Source of the DNA: RGIG995 sp045543655
Lineage (GTDB): Bacteria; Bacillota; Clostridia; Oscillospirales; UBA644
DNA: 64,000 bases
Assembly: GCA_045543655.1 (NCBI GenBank)
Contig: JAZPXN010000085.1
Coordinates: 1 to 64,000 of the forward strand
Reading direction: 5' to 3'
Made by a program: the position numbers and the translations under genes. Numbering within the stretch: position 1 is the first letter of the stretch; each line of letters begins with the position of its first letter. The notes below the pieces were generated by a model, which had not been told where the DNA came from, ran no database searches, and saw only the letters and a program-made list of their open reading frames with translations. Below are positions 51,102 through 59,336 of this stretch, one piece after another.

Positions 51102-52256
51102 ATGTTGAAAAAGATTCTTTCCCTTCTGTTATGCTCCCTGATGCTTCTGTCCCTTGCGGCCTGCGGCCCCACGGAAGATCCCTCCGGCACGAATACGGCC
51201 GGCTCCGACGCTCCTTCCGGGACCGAGGGAGGAAACGACGCTTCCTCCGACGACAAAAAAGAAGGGGATCTGGTGGTTTACGATCCTGACATCGACCATC
51301 TGTTTTTGGCCACCGATATCTGCAACCACAGCATCGTGCTGTACGATCTGGACCGTTGTGAAGACGTTTACGAGAATCTTCTGACCGACAAGTGCGTGGT
51401 CTGGGAATGGGACGCCGACGAAGACCCCAACTGCAAGGGCAACGTGGGCGCCGGCATCGACGCTGCCAAATACCGCTATTCTCCCTATTATGAGAAAGAC
51501 GTCATTATTGCCTGCTCCTCCTCCGGCTGGGCAGGGGTCATCGACTATGAAGAAAAGACCGTTCTGTGGGAATATGCCATCGGTTCCGGCCCTCACTCCA
51601 TTGAGATGATGCCCAACGGCGACGTGGTCGTAGCCTGCTCCGGCGGGGAATTCGAGGGCAAGCTGTCCTACGTTCCTCTGTCTGCCGGCGCGACCAAGCC
51701 CTCTCACGAAATTTTCTGCCCCTCCGGTCACGGCGTATCCTACGATCCCGTCAACGAATGTCTGTGGGTCCTGGAATTTGAACAGGTCTTCGCCGTCAAC
51801 GTGCAGGGCTACGGCACCGCCAAGGCCAAGCTGGTTCGCCTCAACGGCACCGGATACGATTTCGGCGCGTCCAAGGAAGATACCTCCGGTCACGTTCTGT
51901 CCCCCAAATACGGGGAGCCCGGAAAATATTGGGTTGCCGGCGGGAAGCTGTGGATTTTCGATACTGCCACCGAAAAACTGTCGAAGGCCTATCCCCACAG
52001 CAGCGCCTATAACCACAAATCCGCCAACTGGATGAAGGGCGTTGCCTATTTTGAAGACGGCACCATGATCCAGACCGTGCCGGGGTCCGGCGGTGACACC
52101 ACTTACGACTGGTCCTGCGGCGGCTTCCGTATTACGGTTCTGGAGGAATCCACCGGCAAGGTGAAAAAGGCCGTAGCCAAGACCCACGAGATCTATTTTG
52201 AAAGAACCGACCGTGAATTTTACAAGGTCCATCCCTTCAACAAGAACTATCAGTGA
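51102..52256 (+). CDS. Array lipoprotein 5
   Basis: A 384-residue lipoprotein: lipobox LAAC (Cys21), linker to about residue 55, domain with NHSIVLYDLDRCEDVYENL, VWEWDADEDPNCKGN, PHSIEMMPNGDVVVACSG, GHGVSYDPVNECLWVLE, GHVLSPKYGEPGKYWVAGG and FYKVHPFNKNYQ. It is a close paralogue of members 2 and 4. ATG 51102 follows AAAAGGAG; the 39-base gap before it is the widest in the first block and holds no promoter I can see. Confidence 0.85.
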   Translation: MLKKILSLLLCSLMLLSLAACGPTEDPSGTNTAGSDAPSGTEGGNDASSDDKKEGDLVVYDPDIDHLFLATDICNHSIVLYDLDRCEDVYENLLTDKCVVWEWDADEDPNCKGNVGAGIDAAKYRYSPYYEKDVIIACSSSGWAGVIDYEEKTVLWEYAIGSGPHSIEMMPNGDVVVACSGGEFEGKLSYVPLSAGATKPSHEIFCPSGHGVSYDPVNECLWVLEFEQVFAVNVQGYGTAKAKLVRLNGTGYDFGASKEDTSGHVLSPKYGEPGKYWVAGGKLWIFDTATEKLSKAYPHSSAYNHKSANWMKGVAYFEDGTMIQTVPGSGGDTTYDWSCGGFRITVLEESTGKVKKAVAKTHEIYFERTDREFYKVHPFNKNYQ

Positions 52257-52274
52257 TTCACGGAAAGGTAAGTC

Positions 52275-53696
52275 ATGAAAAAGCGTATTTTTGCGGGGTT
52301 TCTCGCTCTTTTGCTCCTTCTTTCCTTTGCCGCCTGCGGAGATCCCGCCGAACCTTCCGACGGTTCGGGGAGTGATTCGGTTTCCGGCGTTTTCACCGAT
52401 GCGTCTGCAGATCCGTCCTCTGACGCCGTGACCGACGGGACCTCCGACGGGTCTTCCGTGGAAGCGTCCGATTCCGCTACCGATTCCGCTACCGATTCCG
52501 CTTCTTCCGCCTCCGGATCGGTCACCGATTCCGACGAAGCGACCGACGAGACCTACGAGTCCGACGACGAGACCGTCCCCGACGGCCCCACCTACGGGGA
52601 TTACGACGACGCGCCTCCGGAGGGCGGTGAGGATACCGACGTGTATCTGCCCGGATTTGCTCCCTCCCTGACCCCCTCCACCTCCGACGGGACGGGCTCC
52701 GGGCTTCCTACCGAGGACGAGCAGGATCCCCCTGCGGCGAACGACACCGTCGTAGGCAATACCCTCTCCGGTCTTATGGCCATCACCGACCAGCGCAACG
52801 GACAGATTGCCGTGGTGGATCTGGCCAACCCGGATATCACCTCCGCTTCCGCTCTGAAATGGCTCTGGTCTCCCACCATGCACGGGGACGTGACCGTGAA
52901 CAGCACGGGGAAGCATCTGGACGACGTCGTGGTCCGGGAGGTTCACGCCGGGCTTTTTGACGGCACCGTGGTGGGCGTTTCCAATTCCGGCGGCTTTGTC
53001 GCCGTGGTGGAATATCCCTCCGGAAAATGCCTTTTTAACGTCAGCATTCCGGGTTACGGTCCTCACGATATCGAGATTCTCCCCAACGGACTCGTCGTTG
53101 TGGCCTGCTCCGGCAACGGGAACGAGGACAGAGCCTGTCTGCGGGTTTATCGGGCAAGATCCAAGAACGATACCGTCTGCGCCTCGGTGTTCCTTTCCAG
53201 TGCCCACGGGGTATTGTGGGATCCCGACCGGCAATGGGTCTGGGCCTTGGGGAACGTCAGTCTGAACGCCTATACCATCAGCGGAAGCCCCTCCACCACC
53301 CCCAAGATCTCTGCCGTCAACGGCGTGGGTGCCGTTGGATTTTCCGGTGGACATTGCCTCTCTCCCGTCTACGGGAATCCCGACCGGCTTTGGATTTCTG
53401 CGGGATCGAAGGTCTACCAGGTGGATAAAGATACGGGAAAGCTTTATACCGATTACGTGGGGGCTGAGCGGATCAACACCTCCGCCATCAAGAGCGTCAA
53501 CTCCTTTGCAAACGGTACCACCGTCTGGACCCGTGCCGACAGCGCAAACGCCACCGCGACCCACAATACCGACGTGGTCAATATTCTTTATTACAACGTT
53601 TACGCCTCCGGGAAGAGGGTCAGGGCCTATATGAACGTTAAATTCTCCAATCGGGATTTTTACAAGGTGAGACCCTTCGTTACCGCCTATCAATAA
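52275..53696 (+). CDS. Array lipoprotein 6, with an extended low-complexity linker
   Basis: The largest member, 473 residues. Lipobox FAAC (Cys21) is followed by an unusually long Ser/Asp/Thr/Glu/Pro-rich linker to about residue 165, containing a DSAT repeat encoded by a 12-base tandem repeat (52470-52502). The domain begins LSGLMAITDQRNGQIAVVDL and has GPHDIEILPNGLVVVACSG (Asp in place of Ser after His), AHGVLWDPDRQWVWALG, GGHCLSPVYGNPDRLWIS and FYKVRPFVTAYQ. The long linker should hold the domain further from the membrane. It is closest to member 7. Confidence 0.85.
   Translation: MKKRIFAGFLALLLLLSFAACGDPAEPSDGSGSDSVSGVFTDASADPSSDAVTDGTSDGSSVEASDSATDSATDSASSASGSVTDSDEATDETYESDDETVPDGPTYGDYDDAPPEGGEDTDVYLPGFAPSLTPSTSDGTGSGLPTEDEQDPPAANDTVVGNTLSGLMAITDQRNGQIAVVDLANPDITSASALKWLWSPTMHGDVTVNSTGKHLDDVVVREVHAGLFDGTVVGVSNSGGFVAVVEYPSGKCLFNVSIPGYGPHDIEILPNGLVVVACSGNGNEDRACLRVYRARSKNDTVCASVFLSSAHGVLWDPDRQWVWALGNVSLNAYTISGSPSTTPKISAVNGVGAVGFSGGHCLSPVYGNPDRLWISAGSKVYQVDKDTGKLYTDYVGAERINTSAIKSVNSFANGTTVWTRADSANATATHNTDVVNILYYNVYASGKRVRAYMNVKFSNRDFYKVRPFVTAYQ
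52470..52502 (+). repeat. 12-base tandem repeat in the linker of array lipoprotein 6
   Basis: GATTCCGCTACC occurs twice in tandem and a third time in part, encoding DSAT-DSAT-DSA. Slippage here would change linker length in frame. Confidence 0.8.
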
Positions 53697-53709
53697 ACAG
53701 AAAGCGTGT

Positions 53710-54636
53710 ATGCCGATGAAACCGAAATGGATTGCTCTGACCGATCAGCGCAACGACGAGATCGTCGTCCTGGATCTCTCCTCCAAGGATTTTGCGGATC
53801 CGGTCTGGCGCTGGTCTCCCACGGGACGGGGGGATCTTTCCTATCCGGGCGAGAAGAACCGCCGTCTTGATTCCTTTACCCTGCGCAAGGTGAACGCCGG
53901 CCTTTTTCACGGCCCCGTGGCAGGAGTGACCAAATCCGGCGGCATGGTCGCCGTGGTGGAGTATCCCTCCGGGAAATGTCTGTTTAACGTAGACGCTTCC
54001 GGCTACGGCCCCCACGATATCGATATATTGCCCAACGGGTGCGTTGCGGTGGCCTGCTCCGGAAACGGAAACGCCGCCATGGCGGAGCTTCGGGTCTATC
54101 GGGCCGGAACCAAGGATGAGGACGCCCGGGTCTCGGTTCCTCTCCCCGGCGTGCACGGGGTTCTGTGGGACCCCTCCCTGGAGATTCTCTGGTGCCTGAG
54201 TTATTCGGAATTGCGTGCCTATCGCATTTCCCTTTCCTTTGAGGGAATGCCCATCTTATCCCGGGTCAAGGATCGGGGCGTGGGCGGCCTTCGCTCCGGC
54301 CACTGTCTGTCTCCGGTTTACGGAGCCCCCGATCGGCTTTGGATTACCGACGCCGACGGCGTGTATCAGTATTCCAAGTCTATGGATACCTTCTGTGACG
54401 GGTATCCCGGAAAATCGAAGGTCTGTATCCCCAGCGTCAAGAGCATTAACAGCTATGCCGACGGGACTCTGGTCATGACCGTGGCTGACGGCAAGCGCAA
54501 CGCTACCGCGCCTCACAACACCGATACGGTGCGCATCCTCGTCCCCGATAAGACGGGGGAATACGTTTCCCGGGATCTGAAGTTCGAGAACCGTGATTTT
54601 TATAAGGTACGTATCTTCGATCCGTCGTATCAATGA
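53710..54636 (+). CDS. Array protein 7, paralogue lacking a signal peptide
   Basis: A 308-residue product consisting only of the family domain: WIALTDQRNDEIVVLDL at the start, GPHDIDILPNGCVAVACSG, VHGVLWDPSLEILWCLS, GHCLSPVYGAPDRLWIT and FYKVRIFDPSYQ at the end. There is no signal peptide, lipobox or linker, and only a weak ribosome site (GAAAG) precedes ATG 53710 or the second ATG at 53716. The frame is intact, so it may be a cytoplasmic form, or a copy that lost its export region when the start of member 6 was duplicated. It lies 13 bases after member 6 and is most like it. Confidence 0.8.
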   Translation: MPMKPKWIALTDQRNDEIVVLDLSSKDFADPVWRWSPTGRGDLSYPGEKNRRLDSFTLRKVNAGLFHGPVAGVTKSGGMVAVVEYPSGKCLFNVDASGYGPHDIDILPNGCVAVACSGNGNAAMAELRVYRAGTKDEDARVSVPLPGVHGVLWDPSLEILWCLSYSELRAYRISLSFEGMPILSRVKDRGVGGLRSGHCLSPVYGAPDRLWITDADGVYQYSKSMDTFCDGYPGKSKVCIPSVKSINSYADGTLVMTVADGKRNATAPHNTDTVRILVPDKTGEYVSRDLKFENRDFYKVRIFDPSYQ

Positions 54637-54691
54637 TCCTTCCGGGAATTCCGGAAAATGTGAAAAATATTCGAAATAATCCAAAATCCTC

Positions 54692-54720
54692 TTGCTTTTT
54701 TACTGCAGATGGTGTATAAT
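54692..54720 (+). promoter_or_regulatory. Promoter of tRNA-Ser
   Basis: TTGCTT (54692-54697), 17 bases, TATAAT (54715-54720). Confidence 0.8.
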
Positions 54721-54755
54721 AGTCCACGGTGACTTTCCGAAGCCGCCGTGAATAT

Positions 54756-54847
54756 GGAGAGATGGCTGAGCTGGTCTAAGGCGCACGACTGGAAATCGTG
54801 TAAGGGCTAATAACTCTTCGGGGGTTCGAATCCCCCTCTCTCCGCCA
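54756..54847 (+). tRNA. tRNA-Ser (anticodon GGA)
   Basis: A 92-base class II tRNA with encoded CCA. Acceptor GGAGAGA (54756-54762) pairs with TCTCTCC (54837-54843), discriminator G, CCA at 54845-54847. Anticodon stem CACGA/TCGTG encloses CTGGAAA, giving GGA (54791-54793), which reads UCC and UCU. A long variable arm and the GGTTCGAATCC T-loop region are present. It has its own promoter and sits between array members 7 and 8. Confidence 0.97.
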
Positions 54848-54849
54848 TG

Positions 54850-54878
54850 AAGCACCTGCAGTTTTGCGGGTGCTTTTT
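54850..54878 (+). terminator. Terminator of tRNA-Ser
   Basis: AAGCACCTGCA (54850-54860) pairs with TGCGGGTGCTT (54865-54875) with one T-G pair, then further T. Confidence 0.85.
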
Positions 54879-54914
54879 GTTATACCGAAAATTGATTTTA
54901 AGGTGTTTTTTGCT

Positions 54915-55874
54915 ATGAAAAAAATTGCGCTTCTTTTGGCTCTGCTGTTCTCTCTGTCCCTTCTTGCCGGGTGTATGCCTATGCGTATGGAGCCGGCGCC
55001 GGTGGAGCCTCAGCGGATTCTGATTACCGATCAGCTTCACGAGGAGCTGCGGATCTACGATCTGCGCAACGAGGATCTTTCCGAGCCGGAATGGTCCTGG
55101 GGCTGCGACGAGGAAACCTTCCGCAGCGTGGACGGGGCGAAGTATCGCTTCGACCCCATTTCCGGGGTCAACGTCATTGCCTTCTGCTCCTCCGGAGGCT
55201 TTGCCGGCATCGTCACCTATCCCGTGGGAGAGCTGATTTCTTACGTTTCCTATGCGGGAAGCAATCCCCATTCGGTGGAAATTTTGCCCGACGGCGCGCT
55301 GGCGGTGGCATCGTCTACCGGGAACACGGTGCGCATTTATCCCCGGATTCCCTACGGCGACGCGGAGCTGACCGAATATACCCAGGTGGAGCTTTCCAGC
55401 GCTCACGGCGTTCTGTGGGATCCTGCCGAGGAGGTTCTGTGGGCGTTGGGGATGAACGATCTGGTTGCTTACGAGGTGACGGAGGATCACGAAATGATCG
55501 AGCGGGACGATCTGTCCATTCATCTGCCCTACGGCGGCGGACACGATCTTCAGCCGGTCTTCGGCACGGAGGATCTGTTCTGGGTTACCGGGAACAGCAA
55601 CGTGATGCAGGTCAACAAGACCACCGGCGAGGTTTCGATCCGTTATCCCGGCTGGGGGACGGTCAGCGCCCTTACGGCGGTGAAGGGGATCGGCAATTTT
55701 GACGACGGAACCCTGCTGATGGCCCAGCAGAACGGTACTTATAAAGAATGGAACACCAATACCGTTACTCTGGGCTATTACGATGCGAAGGATAACCTGT
55801 ATCATCTGGAGCAGCGGGTGATCCCCGACGTGGCCTTTTACAAAGTACGGGTGTTTGAGAAAAGTTACCGATAA
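54915..55874 (+). CDS. Array lipoprotein 8, linkerless
   Basis: A 319-residue lipoprotein. ATG 54915 follows AAGGTG; lipobox LAGC (Cys20) is followed almost at once by the domain (RILITDQLHEELRIYDL), so the Ser-rich linker of its relatives is missing. Family blocks: NPHSVEILPDGALAVASSTG, AHGVLWDPAEEVLWALG, GGHDLQPVFGTEDLFWVT and FYKVRVFEKSYR, with Arg instead of the final Gln. It opens the second block of the array. No promoter was found between the tRNA terminator and this gene, so expression may depend on read-through. Confidence 0.85.
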   Translation: MKKIALLLALLFSLSLLAGCMPMRMEPAPVEPQRILITDQLHEELRIYDLRNEDLSEPEWSWGCDEETFRSVDGAKYRFDPISGVNVIAFCSSGGFAGIVTYPVGELISYVSYAGSNPHSVEILPDGALAVASSTGNTVRIYPRIPYGDAELTEYTQVELSSAHGVLWDPAEEVLWALGMNDLVAYEVTEDHEMIERDDLSIHLPYGGGHDLQPVFGTEDLFWVTGNSNVMQVNKTTGEVSIRYPGWGTVSALTAVKGIGNFDDGTLLMAQQNGTYKEWNTNTVTLGYYDAKDNLYHLEQRVIPDVAFYKVRVFEKSYR

Positions 55875-55919
55875 TGCTTTCTCTTCACGATAAAAAACCA
55901 AAGAAAGAGGTACTACGTT

Positions 55920-56999
55920 ATGAAACGAATTCTGTCTCTTCTGCTTCTTCTCGTTATGGTTGCGGGGCTGGTAGCTTGCGGGGAAACGGCGGGGAACACC
56001 GATTCCTCCGGGACCGATTCCGCAGTCCCCGGCACCGGCTCTGTGGGCGGAAGCTCCTCCGACGCCGTAAATTCCGACGACGCCGAGGAAGAATGGAAGC
56101 CCGGCACCGAGCCCAATCTGGTCATGGCCTGCGATCAGTGGAACCACCGTATCGTGGTCTACGATATGGCGCTCCTCGATGAGAAGGGCAGCCTGGATAA
56201 GGCGGAGGTCCTGGAGATCCACGATGCTCACACCGCCGGCCTGAAATATCGTGAAGACACGGTCTACGGGGACGTGATCATCTATTCCGATACCCATATC
56301 GTTTCTTATCCCGAAGGGGAAAAGATCTGGAGCGCTCCCGGAAAGGCCGGCTCCAATCCTCACTCTATTGAGATCCTTCCCAGCGGGAATATCGTTACCG
56401 CTTCCTCCACCGACGGGCAGGTTTCCATCTTCAACACCTACGCCAATCTGAAGGAGGGCGCGGCGCTGAAGGTTTCTTATTATTCGCTGCCCGGCGCTCA
56501 CGGGGTTCTGTGGGATCCCGAAAACGAATTGGTCTGGGCCATCGGCGACTACGATCTGGTGGCCTATCAGGTACGGGAAAAGGACGGCGTGGAGATCCTT
56601 TCGAAGGTCAACGGCATCGGCGCCAAGCTGCCCACCACCGGCGGCCACGATCTCTCTGCAGATCTGACCGACACCAACTTCCTGTGGTGCACCACCAACA
56701 GCGGCGTTTATCATTTCGATAAGGAAGCCAACGAGTTTATCACCAAATTCAATCAGTACGCCAAGCTGAGCAAGAAGTCGGTCAAAGGCTTCGGCAATAA
56801 CCGCAACGGCAATTTCTTCTTCTGCTTCCCCAACCACGGCCCCGGCCGGGAATGGGAAAAGGAAGGGATCGCCGATTGGTGTACCGACACCATTTATTAC
56901 GCTTATTGGAAGAGCGAAAATTTCCTGTACGTACAGCCCTGCGTATCGGAAAAGTCCGCCTTCTATAAGGTCCGCGTTCTCTGCGGTCAATATCAATAA
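55920..56999 (+). CDS. Array lipoprotein 9
   Basis: A 359-residue lipoprotein: lipobox LVAC (Cys20), Ser/Asp/Glu-rich linker to about residue 58, domain with WNHRIVVYDMALLDEKG, KAGSNPHSIEILPSGNIVTASS, AHGVLWDPENELVWAIG, GGHDLSADLTDTNFLWCTT and FYKVRVLCGQYQ. It pairs closely with member 10, sharing the GNIVTASSTDG and FLWCTTN blocks that the first group lacks. ATG 55920 follows AGAGGT. Confidence 0.85.
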   Translation: MKRILSLLLLLVMVAGLVACGETAGNTDSSGTDSAVPGTGSVGGSSSDAVNSDDAEEEWKPGTEPNLVMACDQWNHRIVVYDMALLDEKGSLDKAEVLEIHDAHTAGLKYREDTVYGDVIIYSDTHIVSYPEGEKIWSAPGKAGSNPHSIEILPSGNIVTASSTDGQVSIFNTYANLKEGAALKVSYYSLPGAHGVLWDPENELVWAIGDYDLVAYQVREKDGVEILSKVNGIGAKLPTTGGHDLSADLTDTNFLWCTTNSGVYHFDKEANEFITKFNQYAKLSKKSVKGFGNNRNGNFFFCFPNHGPGREWEKEGIADWCTDTIYYAYWKSENFLYVQPCVSEKSAFYKVRVLCGQYQ

Positions 57000-57020
57000 C
57001 TTTTTAAAGGAGAAACCGCT

Positions 57021-58112
57021 ATGAAAAAGCTGCTTGCGATTTTTTTGATCCTGACCCTTACCCTTGCCCTCGTAGCCTGCGGCGGAGACCCTGCCGAAAA
57101 TCCCACCGATTCCGGATCTGCCGGTGACAGCGTCGTTTCCGACACCGACAAGACCCCCGCCTCCGACGATGAGGAAAGTGAAGATTCCGAAAAGGAATGG
57201 GAGCCTTTGGAGGTTGCCGCAAACAAATTCATCGTATCCGATTACCTCAACCGTCGTCTGGTGGTTTACGATCTGGATCTCGTTCCCGAAGAGGGCGATC
57301 TGTCTTTGGGCGAAATCTGGGCCCTTGAAGGGGTCTATTCCGCTTCGGTCAAATACCGGGAAAATACCAAATACGGTACCGTGGTTCTCACCACCCATAA
57401 CGGTCCCGTCATCACCGATTTCGAGACCAAGGAAGAGATCTGGTGCGGCGGCGCCGGCAAGGCGGGCTCCAACCCCCACTCCATTGAAATTCTGCCCAGC
57501 GGCAATATCGTTACCGCCTCCTCCACCGACGGTCTGGTCCGTATTTTCAATACCTACGATATGGTGACGAACGGCGCTCCCATTAAGCATAAGAGCTACG
57601 AGCTGCCCAGCGCTCACGGCGTTCTGTGGGATCCGGAAAGCGAATTGCTTTGGGCTCTTGGGGAAACGGAGCTGATTGCGTACGTGGTGAAGGAGCAGGA
57701 CGGCATGGAGGTTCTCCAGAAGGTCAACGGCATCGGTGCCAAGCTGCCTACCTACGGCGGTCACGATCTTTCCGCCGATCTGATGGACTCCAATTTCCTG
57801 TGGTGCACCACCAACAAAGGCGTCTATCATTTTGATAAGGAAGCCAACGAATTCGACGAAAAATACAATCAGTACGCCAAACTGAACAAGGGTGCCGTCA
57901 AGGGCTTCGGCAACAACAAGAACGGCAATTTCATCTTCTCTCAGGCCAAGGGTGACGACGACGAGACCCTGCCCACCGGCGCTCCCGGCTGGAGCACCGA
58001 CGTGATCACCTTCGGCTTCTGGAAGAGCGAAAACTTCCTGTACCTCCGGGAAATTCAGTGCAAAGACTGCGCCTTCTACAAGGCCCGTGTGCTCCACGGT
58101 GATTATCAATAA
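57021..58112 (+). CDS. Array lipoprotein 10
   Basis: A 363-residue lipoprotein: lipobox LVAC (Cys20), acidic linker to about residue 60, domain with LNRRLVVYDLDLVPEEGD, KAGSNPHSIEILPSGNIVTASS, AHGVLWDPESELLWALG, GGHDLSADLMDSNFLWCTT and FYKARVLHGDYQ. Long blocks are identical to member 9, so this is a recent duplicate. ATG 57021 follows AAAGGAG. Confidence 0.85.
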   Translation: MKKLLAIFLILTLTLALVACGGDPAENPTDSGSAGDSVVSDTDKTPASDDEESEDSEKEWEPLEVAANKFIVSDYLNRRLVVYDLDLVPEEGDLSLGEIWALEGVYSASVKYRENTKYGTVVLTTHNGPVITDFETKEEIWCGGAGKAGSNPHSIEILPSGNIVTASSTDGLVRIFNTYDMVTNGAPIKHKSYELPSAHGVLWDPESELLWALGETELIAYVVKEQDGMEVLQKVNGIGAKLPTYGGHDLSADLMDSNFLWCTTNKGVYHFDKEANEFDEKYNQYAKLNKGAVKGFGNNKNGNFIFSQAKGDDDETLPTGAPGWSTDVITFGFWKSENFLYLREIQCKDCAFYKARVLHGDYQ

Positions 58113-58129
58113 TTCTCTGTGAGGACCTT

Positions 58130-59215
58130 ATGATGAAACGAATCGTATCGCTTCTTCTTCTTTCCACCCTTATTCTTGGAGCTCTGGTCGGATGCGTTCC
58201 TCAGAGCACTCCCGTTTCCGATTCCTCCGCCGGAAACCAATCCGCCGTCTCCGATTCCGCCTCCGTCGATTCCTCCGATTCCGCCGACAAGCCGGAGAAG
58301 CGCTCCGCTCAGGAGATTCTGGAGGCCTCCGAGCATCTGGTGGGGCTTTGCGATCAGGGAAACAGCCGCATTATCGTCAGCGATCTTGCGGTGGAGGATT
58401 GGGAAAACGACAACGCCGTGGTCTGGGAATACAAGGACGATTCCTGCCGGTCCGTGGCCGGCATCAAGCTGCGCTGGAGCGAGGTTTTCCAGGAGCTGGT
58501 GGTAGCCTATTGCTGGCACGGCGGGGCGGCTATCGTTTCCTATGAAGACAAAAAAGAGTTGTACAGCACCAACCTCACCGGTGTCAATCCCCACTCGGTG
58601 GAGATTTTGCCCGACGGTCATCTGATTGTGGCCTCGTCCACCGACAACGACGTGCGGCTTTACGATGCGGAGGATCAGAAAAACGGCAAGGGACGCCATT
58701 GCCAGAAGATTGACTTTCCCAACGCTCACGGGGTTCTGTGGGATCCGGAATACGAGGTGGTCTGGCTGTGGGGAACCGATCAGCTGTCCGCCTATTCCGT
58801 GGTGGAAAAGGACGGCAAGCCCTGGCTTGCGCCTATGGGCGGCATGACCTACAAGGCTCCGAAATCCGGCGCTCACGATCTCTGCCCCGTATACGGAAAT
58901 AAGGATCAGATGTTCATTACCTGCGGCAACGGTATTATGATCTTCGATAAATCCACCGAGGAATTTTCCTTCGCCTACCCCGGCGGCTCGGTGGGACGGA
59001 AGCATTCCTACGCCCCCGGTACCGGCAATTTTGAGCAGGACGGCGTGTTCTTCTTCACCTCCATCAAGGACGATACCATGGTTCTGAACGATTGGTGCAC
59101 CAATATCGTTTTCGTTTACGTGCCGAACGCCGACGGCGTGGGGAAGCTGCTCCGCCGCAAGGCTCCCAACGACGCCTATTATAAGGTCCGCACCTGGTCT
59201 CCCGATTATCAATAA
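58130..59215 (+). CDS. Array lipoprotein 11
   Basis: A 361-residue lipoprotein if started at ATG 58130; the adjacent ATG 58133 gives the 8-base spacing from GAGG seen in other members and may be the real start. Lipobox LVGC (Cys22), Ser/Asp linker, then KRSAQEILEASEHLVGLCDQ, VVWEYKDDSCRSVAGIKLRW, NPHSVEILPDGHLIVASSTD, AHGVLWDPEYEVVWLWG, DLCPVYGNKDQMFIT and YYKVRTWSPDYQ. Long blocks are the same in member 12. Confidence 0.85.
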   Translation: MMKRIVSLLLLSTLILGALVGCVPQSTPVSDSSAGNQSAVSDSASVDSSDSADKPEKRSAQEILEASEHLVGLCDQGNSRIIVSDLAVEDWENDNAVVWEYKDDSCRSVAGIKLRWSEVFQELVVAYCWHGGAAIVSYEDKKELYSTNLTGVNPHSVEILPDGHLIVASSTDNDVRLYDAEDQKNGKGRHCQKIDFPNAHGVLWDPEYEVVWLWGTDQLSAYSVVEKDGKPWLAPMGGMTYKAPKSGAHDLCPVYGNKDQMFITCGNGIMIFDKSTEEFSFAYPGGSVGRKHSYAPGTGNFEQDGVFFFTSIKDDTMVLNDWCTNIVFVYVPNADGVGKLLRRKAPNDAYYKVRTWSPDYQ

Positions 59216-59224
59216 CTGAAAACG

Positions 59225-59266
59225 ATCTCCGGATCCGGGTTCTTTGCCGATCCGGAGATTCTTTTT
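59225..59266 (+). terminator. Terminator after array lipoprotein 11
   Basis: ATCTCCGGATC (59225-59235) pairs with GATCCGGAGAT (59249-59259), then a T-rich run to 59266. It splits the second block of the array. Confidence 0.88.
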
Positions 59267-59271
59267 CGTAC

Positions 59272-59300
59272 TTGACAAGTCGTCCGGGATATGGTATACT
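59272..59300 (+). promoter_or_regulatory. Consensus promoter for array lipoproteins 12-13
   Basis: TTGACA (59272-59277), 17 bases, TATACT (59295-59300). Confidence 0.9.
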
Positions 59301-59336
59301 GACCCTATGAAACCAATTGTTACGGAGGATTACCTC

